Made by a program: the position numbers and the translations under genes. Shown piece by piece: positions 41,101 to 49,427 of a stretch of DNA of 64,000 nt (positions are counted from its first letter, which is position 1; each line of letters begins with the position of its first letter). Source of the stretch: Candidatus Methylophosphatis haderslevensis (GTDB taxonomy: Bacteria > Pseudomonadota > Gammaproteobacteria > Burkholderiales > Rhodocyclaceae); NCBI GenBank assembly GCA_016711925.1, contig JADJSA010000017.1, forward strand, positions 248,001 to 312,000, given 5' to 3'. The notes under the pieces were generated by a model that saw only the letters and a program-made list of their open reading frames with translations, did not search any database and was not told the DNA's origin.

Positions 41101-41868
41101 TCACTTGACGGCCTCCGGCAGCGCGTCCGGCCGGCGCGTCGGCATCTGGATCTGGTCGCCGATCAGCGAGCCGCCAGCCTTGTCCTTTTCCTCCCAACCC
41201 TTGCGGTAATGCGCGGCGGCCTGGCCCTTGGCGATGGCGAACGGGAAGACCTTGATCGCCGCCTCGGGCAGCACGCACGATTTCTCGCACTTGCCGCAAC
41301 CGGTGCACGCATCGGAATGCACCGTGGGTATCAGAAGCGCATGGCGGTCGGAGCGCGGATTATGCCGGCGCTCGAGCGTGATCGCCTTGTCGATCACCGG
41401 ACAGACGCGATAGCACACGTCGCAGCGCAGGCCGAGGAAGTTCAGGCAGGTCTCCTGATCGACCAGAACCGCGAGCCCCATTTTCGCCTTGCCGATGTCG
41501 GTCAGCCCGCGATCCAGGGCGCCGCTCGGGCAGGCCCGGACACACGGAATGTTCTCGCACATTTCGCACGGCACCTGGCGGGCGGTGAAGTACGGCGAGC
41601 CGGTCGCCACATGGTCGCCGAGCTGCGCCAGCGACAGCGTATCGTAAGGGCAGTCGCGCACGCACAGGCCGCAGCGGATGCAGGTGCCGAGAAAATCCGC
41701 CTCGCCCAGCGCCCCGGGCGGACGCAGCGCCAGCGCGGGCAGCGCCGACGCCTGCTTGGCATACAACCCGACGCCCAGCGAGAGCATGGCGGCACCGCCG
41801 GCCGCTCCCGCAACATTGTTGAGGAAGCGGCGGCGCGAACTGCTCTCCGGTCTGTTCGGACTGGCCAT
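41101..41868 (-). CDS. napG: Periplasmic ferredoxin-like protein NapG
   Basis: 255 residues. A twin-arginine signal (SSRRRFLNNVAGAAGG) exports the folded protein. Four [4Fe-4S] clusters are indicated by CIRCGLCVRDCP, CEMCENIPCVRACP, CDVCYRVCP and CTGCGKCEKSC. It receives electrons from NapH. It follows napA by 36 bases. Confidence 0.95.
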   Translation of the reverse strand: MASPNRPESSSRRRFLNNVAGAAGGAAMLSLGVGLYAKQASALPALALRPPGALGEADFLGTCIRCGLCVRDCPYDTLSLAQLGDHVATGSPYFTARQVPCEMCENIPCVRACPSGALDRGLTDIGKAKMGLAVLVDQETCLNFLGLRCDVCYRVCPVIDKAITLERRHNPRSDRHALLIPTVHSDACTGCGKCEKSCVLPEAAIKVFPFAIAKGQAAAHYRKGWEEKDKAGGSLIGDQIQMPTRRPDALPEAVK

Positions 41869-41904
41869 CGCGATGAATCGGGTGCAGGCGCGAACCGCAA
41901 ACGC

Positions 41905-44472
41905 CTAGATTCGTGTCACCTTGACCGCGCACTTCTTGAAATCGGTCTCCTTCGAGATCGGGCAGGTCGCGTCGAGCGTGAGCTTGTTGACCAGCCGCGA
42001 TTCATCGAAGAACGGCACGAAGACCAGTCCGACCGGCGGCTTGTTGCGGCCGCGGGTCTCGACGCGCGCGACCATTTCGCCGCGGCGGCTCGACAGCTTG
42101 ACTTCCATGCCGCGCTGAAGCTGCCGGCTCTTGGCGTCGTCCGGATGCATGAAGATGACCGCTTCCGGCACCGACTTGTGCAACTCGGCCACGCGGCGGG
42201 TCATCGAACCGGTGTGCCAGTGTTCCAGCACGCGGCCGGTACACAACCAGAGATCGAACTCGGCGTCGGGCTTTTCCGGCGGATCCTGGTAGGGCAGGGC
42301 AAAGATCACCGCCTTGCCGTCCTTGTGCCCGTAGAACTTCACGCCCTCGCCCTTTTTCACATAGGGGTCGTAGCCCTCGCGGAAGCGCCACAGGGTCTCC
42401 TTGCCATCAACCACGGGCCAGCGCAGGCCGCGGGAGTTGTGATAGACATCGAAGTCCGCCAGATCATGACCGTGGCCGCGGCCAAACTGGGCGTACTCCT
42501 CGAACAGGCCTTTTTGCAGATAGAAGCCGAACGCCTCTGTTTCGTCGTTGGTGTAGTTCGGGATCGCGTGCGCATTGACCTTCGCCGCCTCGGCCTTGGG
42601 AAACTTGTTGACCACCTTGTTGGCGAACAGCACGTCATACAATGTCTTGCCCTTGTACTCGGGCTTCTTCGCCAGCAGTTCGGGGGTCCAGACTTCTTCC
42701 ATCTTGAAGCGCTTGGAAAACTCGACGTACTGCCACAAATCCGAGCGCGACTCGCCCGGCGCCTTGACCTGCTGGCGCCAGAACTGCGTGCGCCGCTCGG
42801 CGTTGCCGTAGGCGCCTTCCTTTTCGGTCCACATCGCCGACGGCAGGATCAGGTCGGCGGCCAGCGCCGAGACGGTCGGATACGCATCGCTGACCACCAC
42901 GAAAGTCGCCGGATTGCGCCACCCGGGGTAAATCTCGCCGTTGATGTTCGGCCCGGCCTGCATGTTGTTGGTGGTGCTGGTCCAGTAGCACTTCAACTTG
43001 CCATCCTTGAGCGCGCGGCTCTGCGCCACGGCATGAAAGCCGATCTTGTCGTTGAGCGTGCCTTCGGGCAGTTGCCAGATCCCCTCGGTATGCTTGCGAT
43101 GCTCGGGGTTGGTGACCACCATGTCGGCCGGCAGCCGATGGGCGAACGTACCGACTTCGCGCGCGGTGCCGCAGGCCGAGGGCTGGCCGGTCAGCGAGAA
43201 CGGACTGTTGCCCGGTTCGCTGATCTTGCCCACCAGCAGGTGCACGTTGTAGATCATGTTGTTGACCCAGGTGCCGCGCGTATGCTGGTTGAATCCCATG
43301 GTCCAGAACGACACCACCTTCTTCTTCGGGTCGGCATACAGTTCGGCCATCTTCTTCAGCCGCTCCGCCGGCACGCCGGAAAGCCTGGCGGTCTTCTCCA
43401 GCGTGTACTCGGAGACGAACTTGGCGAACTCCTCGAATGTCATCGGCTTGGCGTCGCTCGGGTTGTTCTTCGGCTTGCCGTCGGCGCCCGGATAGCCGTT
43501 GAACTTGGCATCCTTTTCCAGCGCGTGGGCCGGACGCAGGCCGAAGCCGATATCGGTCTCGCCGAGCTTGAAGTTGACGTTCTTCTGCACGAAGGCCTTG
43601 TCGACCTTGCCGCTGCTGATGATGTGGTGGCAGATGTAGTTGAGGATCGCCAGGTCAGTGTTCGGCACGAACACCATGCTGTTGTCCGACAAGTCGAAGC
43701 TGCGGTGCTCGAAGGTCGACAGCACATGCACCTGGCAGCCCGGATGGGTCAGTCGCCGATCGGTGATGCGCGACCAGAGGATCGGGTGCATCTCCGCCAT
43801 GTTGGAACCCCACAGCACGAACGCATCGGTGTTCTCGATGTCGTCGTAGCAGCCCATCGGCTCGTCGATGCCGAAGGTGCGCATGAAGCCGGCCACCGCG
43901 CTGGCCATGCAGTGGCGCGCGTTCGGATCGAGGTTGTTCGAGCGGAAGCCGGCCTTCATCAGCTTGGCGGCGGCATAACCTTCCCAGATCGTCCACTGGC
44001 CGGAACCGAACATGCCGACGCTGCCCGGGCCTTCGGACTTGAGCGCGGCCTTCCACTTCTCCGCCATGACGTCGAACGCCTGGTTCCACGACACCGGCGC
44101 GAACTCGCCGTTCTTGTCGTACTGGCCGTTCTTGACGCGCAGCAGCGGTTTGGTCAGGCGGTCCTCGCCGTACATGATCTTCGACAGGAAGTAGCCCTTG
44201 ATGCAGTTGAGCCCGCGATTGACTGGCGCATCCGGGTCGCCCTGCGTGGCGACGATGCGCCGTCCCTTCGGCCCGTCCATGGTGCCGACCAGCACCGAGC
44301 AGCCGGTGCCGCAGAAGCGGCAGGCCGCCTTGTCCCAGCGAATGTTCTTGTCGTTGACGGCCGGGGTCGCCGAGGCGTTCGGCGCGGCACTGGCCGGCAG
44401 CGCAATGCCTGCCGCGGCGGCCGCCGCCGCAACCGCATTGGCCTTGATGAAACTGCGTCGATCGATGCTCAT
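41905..44472 (-). CDS. napA: Periplasmic nitrate reductase catalytic subunit NapA
   Basis: 855 residues. The twin-arginine signal (DRRSFIKANAVAAA) is followed by the N-terminal [4Fe-4S] motif CRFCGTGCSVLVGT. The full Mo-bisMGD fold follows, including GLNCIKGYFLSKIMYGEDRL, ARHCMASAVAGFMRTFG with the Mo-ligating Cys, and the C-terminal LWLCTGRVLEHWHTGSMTRR. It reduces nitrate to nitrite in the periplasm. NapD proofreads its Tat export. The frame is intact through 2.6 kb. It overlaps napD by four bases. Confidence 0.98.
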   Translation of the reverse strand: MSIDRRSFIKANAVAAAAAAAGIALPASAAPNASATPAVNDKNIRWDKAACRFCGTGCSVLVGTMDGPKGRRIVATQGDPDAPVNRGLNCIKGYFLSKIMYGEDRLTKPLLRVKNGQYDKNGEFAPVSWNQAFDVMAEKWKAALKSEGPGSVGMFGSGQWTIWEGYAAAKLMKAGFRSNNLDPNARHCMASAVAGFMRTFGIDEPMGCYDDIENTDAFVLWGSNMAEMHPILWSRITDRRLTHPGCQVHVLSTFEHRSFDLSDNSMVFVPNTDLAILNYICHHIISSGKVDKAFVQKNVNFKLGETDIGFGLRPAHALEKDAKFNGYPGADGKPKNNPSDAKPMTFEEFAKFVSEYTLEKTARLSGVPAERLKKMAELYADPKKKVVSFWTMGFNQHTRGTWVNNMIYNVHLLVGKISEPGNSPFSLTGQPSACGTAREVGTFAHRLPADMVVTNPEHRKHTEGIWQLPEGTLNDKIGFHAVAQSRALKDGKLKCYWTSTTNNMQAGPNINGEIYPGWRNPATFVVVSDAYPTVSALAADLILPSAMWTEKEGAYGNAERRTQFWRQQVKAPGESRSDLWQYVEFSKRFKMEEVWTPELLAKKPEYKGKTLYDVLFANKVVNKFPKAEAAKVNAHAIPNYTNDETEAFGFYLQKGLFEEYAQFGRGHGHDLADFDVYHNSRGLRWPVVDGKETLWRFREGYDPYVKKGEGVKFYGHKDGKAVIFALPYQDPPEKPDAEFDLWLCTGRVLEHWHTGSMTRRVAELHKSVPEAVIFMHPDDAKSRQLQRGMEVKLSSRRGEMVARVETRGRNKPPVGLVFVPFFDESRLVNKLTLDATCPISKETDFKKCAVKVTRI

Positions 44473-44738
44473 GTTGATGCTCCCCGCTGTTCTGGAATGT
44501 CGCTGAGAAACTCGTCGGTGTACTGGTAGACCAGGGTGGTCGAGATCACGCCGCAGGCAGTGTGCACGGCAAGCATGGTGTCGGCCGCGCTGGAGGCATC
44601 GGTGTCTTCCACCGTGACGACCATCCGCCCGTCATCGTGGTCGGCGTGCACCTCGACACCGGGCAGCGCGGCAAGCTGGATGCGCACTTGCGGCAGCGAT
44701 TCGGGCCGGGCGCGCAGGATCAGGCTGGATATGTTCAT
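44469..44738 (-). CDS. napD: NapA signal-peptide chaperone NapD
   Basis: An 89-residue ferredoxin-fold protein: NISSLILRARPESLPQVRIQ, PGVEVHADHDDGRMVVTVED and a closing TTLVYQYTDEF are characteristic of NapD. It binds the NapA twin-arginine signal in the cytoplasm until cofactor insertion is complete. It lies 14 bases after napF and overlaps napA. Confidence 0.95.
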   Translation of the reverse strand: MNISSLILRARPESLPQVRIQLAALPGVEVHADHDDGRMVVTVEDTDASSAADTMLAVHTACGVISTTLVYQYTDEFLSDIPEQRGAST

Positions 44739-44752
44739 CTGGAAGTCCTCGT

Positions 44753-45286
44753 TCAGGCCGCAATCGTAGCCTCGCTACGCGCGATGAGGGCGACCGCAGC
44801 TTGCGGACAGGCGCGCACGCACGCGCCGCAGCCGTTGCATGCGGCGGGGTCGACCTGCGGTTGCGCCGCCATGCCGACTTGCGGCCGGAACCGGATCGCC
44901 GCCGATTGGCAGCTATCGCCGCAGCTGCGGCAGACGATGTTGGCGGCGGCTAGGCAGCCCGCGTCGATGCGCACGGCCAGTTGCCATGGCTGCGGCTGTG
45001 CCATGTCGAGCGCGCCGGGCGCGCAGGCGCGAGCGCAGTCGCCACAGAAAGTGCATTCGCCGCGGGCAAAATCGACCACCGGAAATCCCCCGCTGCCGGC
45101 AATCAGGATTGCCGTCGGGCATGCCGCAACGCAGGCATCGCAGCGCGTGCATCGGCCGACAAACGCGGACTCGGGCAGCGCCCAAGGCGGGCGCAGCACA
45201 CCCGGCTCGGCAGAGAATTCGCCGCGCAGAAAGCGTCGGCGAGACAGCGCAGTCACAAGACTTTCCCGGATTTGGTCGGCTTTCAT
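44753..45286 (-). CDS. napF: Cytoplasmic ferredoxin-type protein NapF
   Basis: 177 residues from the ATG at 45286 (GGAG four bases upstream); a GTG at about 45256 is an alternative. Three cysteine clusters of ferredoxin type, CTRCDACVAACP, CTFCGDCARAC and CNGCGACVRACP, plus an extra CRSCGDSC, match NapF. NapF helps load Fe-S into NapA. It opens the napFDAGHBC operon. An FNR-type dyad lies 27 bases upstream of its ATG. Confidence 0.93.
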   Translation of the reverse strand: MKADQIRESLVTALSRRRFLRGEFSAEPGVLRPPWALPESAFVGRCTRCDACVAACPTAILIAGSGGFPVVDFARGECTFCGDCARACAPGALDMAQPQPWQLAVRIDAGCLAAANIVCRSCGDSCQSAAIRFRPQVGMAAQPQVDPAACNGCGACVRACPQAAVALIARSEATIAA

Positions 45287-45312
45287 CAGACTCCAGATCG
45301 ACGGCAGTTGCC

Positions 45313-45326
45313 TTGACGGCGGTCAA
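45313..45326. promoter_or_regulatory. FNR/DNR-type binding dyad between napF and modA
   Basis: TTGACGGCGGTCAA is a perfect dyad of TTGAC half-sites with a four-base spacer, the spacing used by FNR/DNR-family regulators. Read toward napF, a class II position would place the transcript start just inside the annotated ORF, so either napF begins at the internal GTG or the site sits closer than usual. Read toward modA, it leaves a leader of about 107 bases. Confidence 0.6.
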
Positions 45327-45467
45327 TTGGGCAGGAATCCCCAATGGCAGGGACATTTCCGGCTAGTCGGGCGAGCCGGGTTTCGCAACGCCGAAAGCCG
45401 TGGATCGGCGGCCCCGGCGCACCCGCTGGGCGATAATGGCTGCTTCACCTTGCCGGAGTCGTGGATT

Positions 45468-46235
45468 TTGCGCTTGCCGAGACTGGGTTGGCTCGCGGTA
45501 CTCGCGTTTTCGCTGCTGGCGCGGGTCGCGCTCGCGCAGGCCAATGTGGCGGCGGCCGCGGATCTGCGCTTCGCCATGCCGGAACTGGCAGCCGCGTTCG
45601 CACGCGCCGGCGGCGGCAAACTGCAGGTTTCGTTCGGATCGTCGGGCAACTTCCGTCGCCAGATCGACGAGGGCGCGCCGTTCGAGCTGTTCTTCTCGGC
45701 CGACGAGGCCTATGCCGACGCCTTGATCGCGGATGACCGTGCACTGGCACCCGGCGCGCTCTACGGCATCGGTCGCATCGTGCTGTTCGTGCCCAGGGGT
45801 TCGGCGGTCAAGACCGACGCCACGCTCAAGGATCTCGCCTCTGCCGCCAGCGACGGGCGGCTCGCCAGGCTCGCCATCGCCAACCCCGAGCACGCGCCCT
45901 ACGGCCGCGCCGCGCGCGAAGCGCTGCAAAATGCTGGCGCCTATGCAAGCGTGCAGGACAAGCTGGTGCTTGGCGAGAACGTCGGCCAGGCGGCCCGTTT
46001 CGCCACCAGCGGCGCGGCACAGGCCGGCATCCTGCCGCTGGCGCTGATGGCCGCGCCCGAGATGGCCAGCCTCGGCAGCCATGTCGTGCTCGACCAAAGC
46101 CTGCATGCGCCGCTGCGCCAGAAGGCGGTGCTGATCGAGGGCGCGAGCGAGACGGCGCGGCGCTTTCTCGACTTCGTGCGCTCGCCGAACGGGGCCGGGA
46201 TTCTCGCGCGCTACGGCTTCGCGGTGCCGCGCTGA
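45468..46235 (+). CDS. modA: Molybdate ABC transporter substrate-binding protein ModA
   Basis: 255 residues from a TTG at 45468 with GGAG eight bases upstream. The signal peptide (LAVLAFSLLARVALA) and the mature start NVAAAADLRFAMPELAAAF are standard. GKLQVSFGSSGNFRRQI, FELFFSADEAYADAL and NPEHAPYGRAAREAL are the ligand-binding segments. It binds molybdate in the periplasm. The stop shares bases with the modB start (TGATGG). It is divergent from nap, whose NapA needs molybdenum. Confidence 0.93.
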   Translation: MRLPRLGWLAVLAFSLLARVALAQANVAAAADLRFAMPELAAAFARAGGGKLQVSFGSSGNFRRQIDEGAPFELFFSADEAYADALIADDRALAPGALYGIGRIVLFVPRGSAVKTDATLKDLASAASDGRLARLAIANPEHAPYGRAAREALQNAGAYASVQDKLVLGENVGQAARFATSGAAQAGILPLALMAAPEMASLGSHVVLDQSLHAPLRQKAVLIEGASETARRFLDFVRSPNGAGILARYGFAVPR

Positions 46236-46902
46236 TGGACGCGACCGCGCTGCAACTCTCGCTCCGGCTGGCCGCCGTCACCGCGCTGCTGCTGGTGCCG
46301 CTGGCGCTGCTGCTGGTGCGCGCTCTGGCGCGCCGGCCATTCGCCGCACGCGGGCTGGTCGACGGGCTGGTCGCGCTGCCGCTGGTGCTGCCGCCGACCG
46401 TGCTCGGCTTCTACCTGCTGACGGTGTTCGGCGGCCAATCGACGCTCGGCCAGTGGTACGCCGCGCTGACCGGCCGCCAGTTGGTGTTCACCTTCGACGG
46501 CCTGCTGCTCGCTTCGCTGATCGCCAACATTCCGTTCGCGGTGCAACCGATCCAGCGCGCCTTCGCGGCGATTCCGCGCGAAGCCTGCGAGGCCGCCTGG
46601 TGCAGCGGACTCACCAACTGGCAGACGCTGTGGAAGATCGAATTGCCGCTGGCATGGCCGGGCATCCTCGCCGCGCTGGTGCTCACCTTCACCCACACCC
46701 TGGGCGAGTTCGGCGTGGTGCTGATGGTCGGCGGCAACATCGCCACGAGACGCGCACCGTGTCGATCGCCATCTACGACAGCGTGCAGTCGTTCAACGAC
46801 CGGGCGGCGCATGTGATGTCGGCCGCTCTGGTGCTGCTGTCGGTGGCCGGCATCGCGCTGATCCACTGGGCCACGCAGCACATCGGGCGCAAGGATGCCT
46901 GA
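46235..46902 (+). CDS. modB: Molybdate ABC transporter permease ModB, one frameshift
   Basis: About 222 residues. Five hydrophobic helices carry the permease EAA motif (EAAWCSGLTNWQTLWKIELP). The first frame runs to the GGNIAT site near 46746. One missing base there (restoring NIATETRTVSIAIYDSVQSF) brings in the last helix, AALVLLSVAGIALIHW. The end overlaps modC by eight bases. Full conservation on both sides of the break argues for a sequencing indel rather than a dead gene. Confidence 0.88.
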
Positions 46903-48019
46903 GCCCGCCGGCGCGCTCGAACTCATCGCCAGCCAGACGCAACCGATCGCGCTGCAGGCCGAACTCGCCTGCGCGCCGGGCGAACTGCTGGCGTTGGTTG
47001 GCCCCTCGGGCAGCGGCAAGTCCACGCTGCTGCGCTGCATTGCCGGCCTGCACAGCCCGCAGCAGGGCAGCATCCGCTGCGGCGGCGTGACCTGGTACGA
47101 CGCGCAGCAACGCATCAACCTGCCGCCGCAGGCGCGCCGCGTCGGCTTCGTGTTCCAGAACTACTCGCTGTTCCCGCACCTGAGCGCCCATGACAACGTG
47201 GTCTGCGCGCTCGGCCATTTGCCGCCGTCGCAGCGCGCGGCACGGGCGCGCGAACTGCTCGCGATGACGCACCTGAGAGGCCTCGATACGCGCAAGCCGG
47301 CGCAGCTCTCGGGCGGCCAGCAGCAGCGCGTCGCGCTCGCCCGCGCGCTGGCGCGCGACCCGGCGGTACTGCTGCTCGACGAGCCGTTCTCGGCGGTCGA
47401 CCAGGTGACGCGGCGGCGCCTGCAGGTCGAACTGGCGCGGCTGCGCAGCGAGGTGAAGACACCGATCGTGCTGGTCACCCACGACCTCGACGAAGCGCGC
47501 ATGCTGGCCGACCGCATGACGCTGCTCTCGCACGGCCGCACGCTGCAAAGCGGCACGCCGGACGACATCCTGACCCGCCCGGCGAGCGCGCAGATCGCGC
47601 GGCTGGTGGAACTGAACAACGTGTTCGGCGGCACGCTCGAGCGCGTGAATGCCGACGGCAGCGGCATTCTGTGCTGGCGCTCGCACAAGTTCGAGGTCGC
47701 ACGCGCCAACGGCTTCGCGCCCGCCACCCGCCTGTCATGGGTGATCCCGCCCGAAGACGTGATCCTGCACCGGCGCGACCGCCCCTCGCTGGGCGAGCGG
47801 GAGAACCCGGTCGAGGGCCGGGTGGACGACTGCCTGCACCTCGGCGATGCCACCCGCATCGTGCTCGCCCTCGAAGGCGACCCGCGCGCGCGCATCAGCT
47901 TCAGCGTGCCGACCCATGTCGTGCGCCGCAACGGCGTGGCGAGCGGCGAGACCGTGCGCGTCTCGCTGCTCGCCAGCGGCATCCACCTGATGCCGGCGGA
48001 GGCGCATCGGTCGACCTGA
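46895..48019 (+). CDS. modC: Molybdate ABC transporter ATPase ModC
   Basis: 374 residues: Walker A GPSGSGKST, signature LSGGQQQRVALARALARD, Walker B VLLLDEPFSAVD and a switch His in VTHDLDEA. The C-terminal 100 residues form a TOBE/MOP-like molybdate-binding domain (NPVEGRVDDCLHLGDATRIV). It powers ModB. A degenerate copy of part of its 3' region lies downstream at 48236-48398. Confidence 0.95.
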   Translation: MPEPAGALELIASQTQPIALQAELACAPGELLALVGPSGSGKSTLLRCIAGLHSPQQGSIRCGGVTWYDAQQRINLPPQARRVGFVFQNYSLFPHLSAHDNVVCALGHLPPSQRAARARELLAMTHLRGLDTRKPAQLSGGQQQRVALARALARDPAVLLLDEPFSAVDQVTRRRLQVELARLRSEVKTPIVLVTHDLDEARMLADRMTLLSHGRTLQSGTPDDILTRPASAQIARLVELNNVFGGTLERVNADGSGILCWRSHKFEVARANGFAPATRLSWVIPPEDVILHRRDRPSLGERENPVEGRVDDCLHLGDATRIVLALEGDPRARISFSVPTHVVRRNGVASGETVRVSLLASGIHLMPAEAHRST

Positions 48020-48088
48020 GGCCAATCGGCCCGCCCCGTAAGCCGCGTGGACAGGCGCTCCCGGGGCAGGCCGGCTCAGGGGCAAGAC

Positions 48089-48152
48089 AGGATGCGGGTT
48101 ACAGGGCAGGCATGCCCACAAACACCGCTGCATGCGGGTTGCAGGCCGGTCG
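48089..48152. repeat. Short intergenic repeat (copy 2)
   Basis: Contains CCGCTGCATGCGGGTTGCAG, nearly identical to ACCGCTGCATGCGGCTTCCA in the element at 51871-51989, and a second GATGCGGGTTACAGGG nearby. The reverse complement gives the shared core CCGCATGCAGCGG. Confidence 0.55.
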
Positions 48153-48235
48153 TGCGGCGCAGCCAGGGGGCGGAAGCGCGCGGCGCCTTGCGCCAGGCGA
48201 GCGGATGTCGGGCCGCCGGCGAAGGGCACTGCGCC

Positions 48236-48398
48236 CCTGCGCCGCCCGCTCGGGAGCGTGAATGCCGATGGCGGGCCGGCCCGCTCGGGGTCGCACAAGT
48301 CCGGGGCTGCGCGCAACAACTGCCGCGCGCACCAACCGCTCGTCATGCTCATGCCACAGGAAAACGTCATGCTGCGCCGGCGCGACCCGCGCCGTCGT
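48236..48398 (+). pseudogene. Degenerate fragment of a modC 3' region
   Basis: Translating in the carbonic anhydrase frame gives VNADGG, RSGSHKSGAARNN, then PQENVMLRRRDP. These line up in order with VNADGSG, RSHKFEVARAN and PPEDVILHRRDR of intact ModC (encoded about 47640-47790). DNA identity is also evident over about 150 bases. It is a decayed partial duplication with no start signal, ATPase part or stop of its own. Confidence 0.7.
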
Positions 48399-48449
48399 CG
48401 GCCGCCGTGGTATCGTCGTTGCTCTCTGAAAGGAAAGGCAAATTCGCCC

Positions 48450-49133
48450 ATGAAAGCCCATACATCCGAAACCCAGGCCACCGTCACGCCAGCACTCGCA
48501 CTGCAGTTCCTCAAGCAGGGCAACGCGCGCTTTGTCAATAATCTGCGCGTCAGCCGCGACCTGCTGCAGCAGGCCAACGCGACGCGCGACGGCCAGTGGC
48601 CGTTCGCCACCATCGTCAGTTGCATCGACAGCCGCACTTCGGCCGAACTGATCTTCGACCAGGGCCTCGGCGACATCTTCTCCGTGCGCATCGCCGGCAA
48701 CGTGGTCAATACCGACATCATCGGCAGCCTCGAGTTCGCCTGCCACGTGGCCGGGTCGAAGCTCATCGTGGTGCTCGGCCACACCTCGTGCGGCGCCATC
48801 AAGGGCGCGTGCGACCATGTGGAACTGGGCAACCTGACCGAACTGCTGTCGAAGATCCAGCCGGCCGTGTATGAAGAGAACCGCACTCCGGACCCGGCGA
48901 CGCGCAACTCGAAGAACGCCGCGTTCGTCGAGAACGTGGCCGACCTGAACGTGCGCCGCTCGGTGCGGGCGATCGTCAACCGCAGCTACATCCTCGAGCA
49001 CATGATCGGCGCCGGCAAGGTGGGCATCATCGGCGGCAAGCACGACCTGGCCAGCGGCGCGGTGACGTTCTTCGATGACACCTGGCTGCACGACGAGACG
49101 TCGATGCGGATCATCGCTGGGCGCGGGGCCTGA
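48450..49133 (+). CDS. Beta-class carbonic anhydrase
   Basis: 227 residues from the ATG at 48450 (AGGAAAGG about 12 bases upstream). Zinc-ligand motifs of beta-carbonic anhydrases are present: CIDSRTSAELIFDQGLGD (Cys and the Asp-Arg dyad) and VVLGHTSCGAIKGA (His and Cys). IRIAGN-type SVRIAGNVVNTDIIGSLEFA is also conserved. It interconverts CO2 and bicarbonate in the cytoplasm. It lies alone between modC and a repeat-bearing spacer. Confidence 0.95.
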   Translation: MKAHTSETQATVTPALALQFLKQGNARFVNNLRVSRDLLQQANATRDGQWPFATIVSCIDSRTSAELIFDQGLGDIFSVRIAGNVVNTDIIGSLEFACHVAGSKLIVVLGHTSCGAIKGACDHVELGNLTELLSKIQPAVYEENRTPDPATRNSKNAAFVENVADLNVRRSVRAIVNRSYILEHMIGAGKVGIIGGKHDLASGAVTFFDDTWLHDETSMRIIAGRGA

Positions 49134-49237
49134 TCAGCCGAGCGTCATAGAGCGGGGCGCCAAGCGCGCCGTGTCGACCAGCCCGCGACCGGCCCCGTTC
49201 GCGCGTCAGCGAGACTGGCGTGCGCGACGGATCGGCC

Positions 49238-49330
49238 AAGGCTGAAACCCGCATGGACTGGCGTGCTTCACGCATGCCGGTCTGCAAGCCAGGCGGAATT
49301 ATGCCTGCAGAGGTGGCAGGCCTGCGAGCG
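49238..49330. repeat. Short intergenic repeat (copy 3)
   Basis: GCCGGTCTGCAAGCCAGGCG followed by GAATTATGCCTGCAGAGG is almost the same as the segment at 51910-51947. It is preceded by GCTGAAACCCGCATGGACTG, which matches the left end of the 51871 element. The right end is not clearly inverted here, so this copy may be truncated. Confidence 0.65.
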
Positions 49331-49427
49331 CCATTCCACGCGCCTCGGCGGGCTGGCGTGCCGAAGTCGTCCGCTCCATGCTGCTTGCGGGGCAACGCCG
49401 GACTGCCGATCGCGCCCGTGTGGGCGC

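Larger units (their letters stand above)
48020..48449 (+). other. Spacer between modC and the carbonic anhydrase gene
   Basis: About 430 bases without an intact gene. It contains a short repeat related to the 49-52 kb elements (48089-48152) and a decayed piece of modC (48236-48398). The carbonic anhydrase frame stays open upstream through this spacer, but its ATG with AGGAAAGG at 48450 is the real start. Confidence 0.7.

Noticed and set aside
41209..44529. Very long plus-strand open frame opposite napG and napA
   Set aside because: It is the antisense shadow of well-recognised nap genes in GC-rich DNA. The translation shows no family pattern.
48132..48449. N-terminal extension of the carbonic anhydrase open frame
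   Set aside because: The extension is arginine-rich and covers the decayed modC fragment. The ATG at 48450 has a ribosome-binding site and starts the normal protein.
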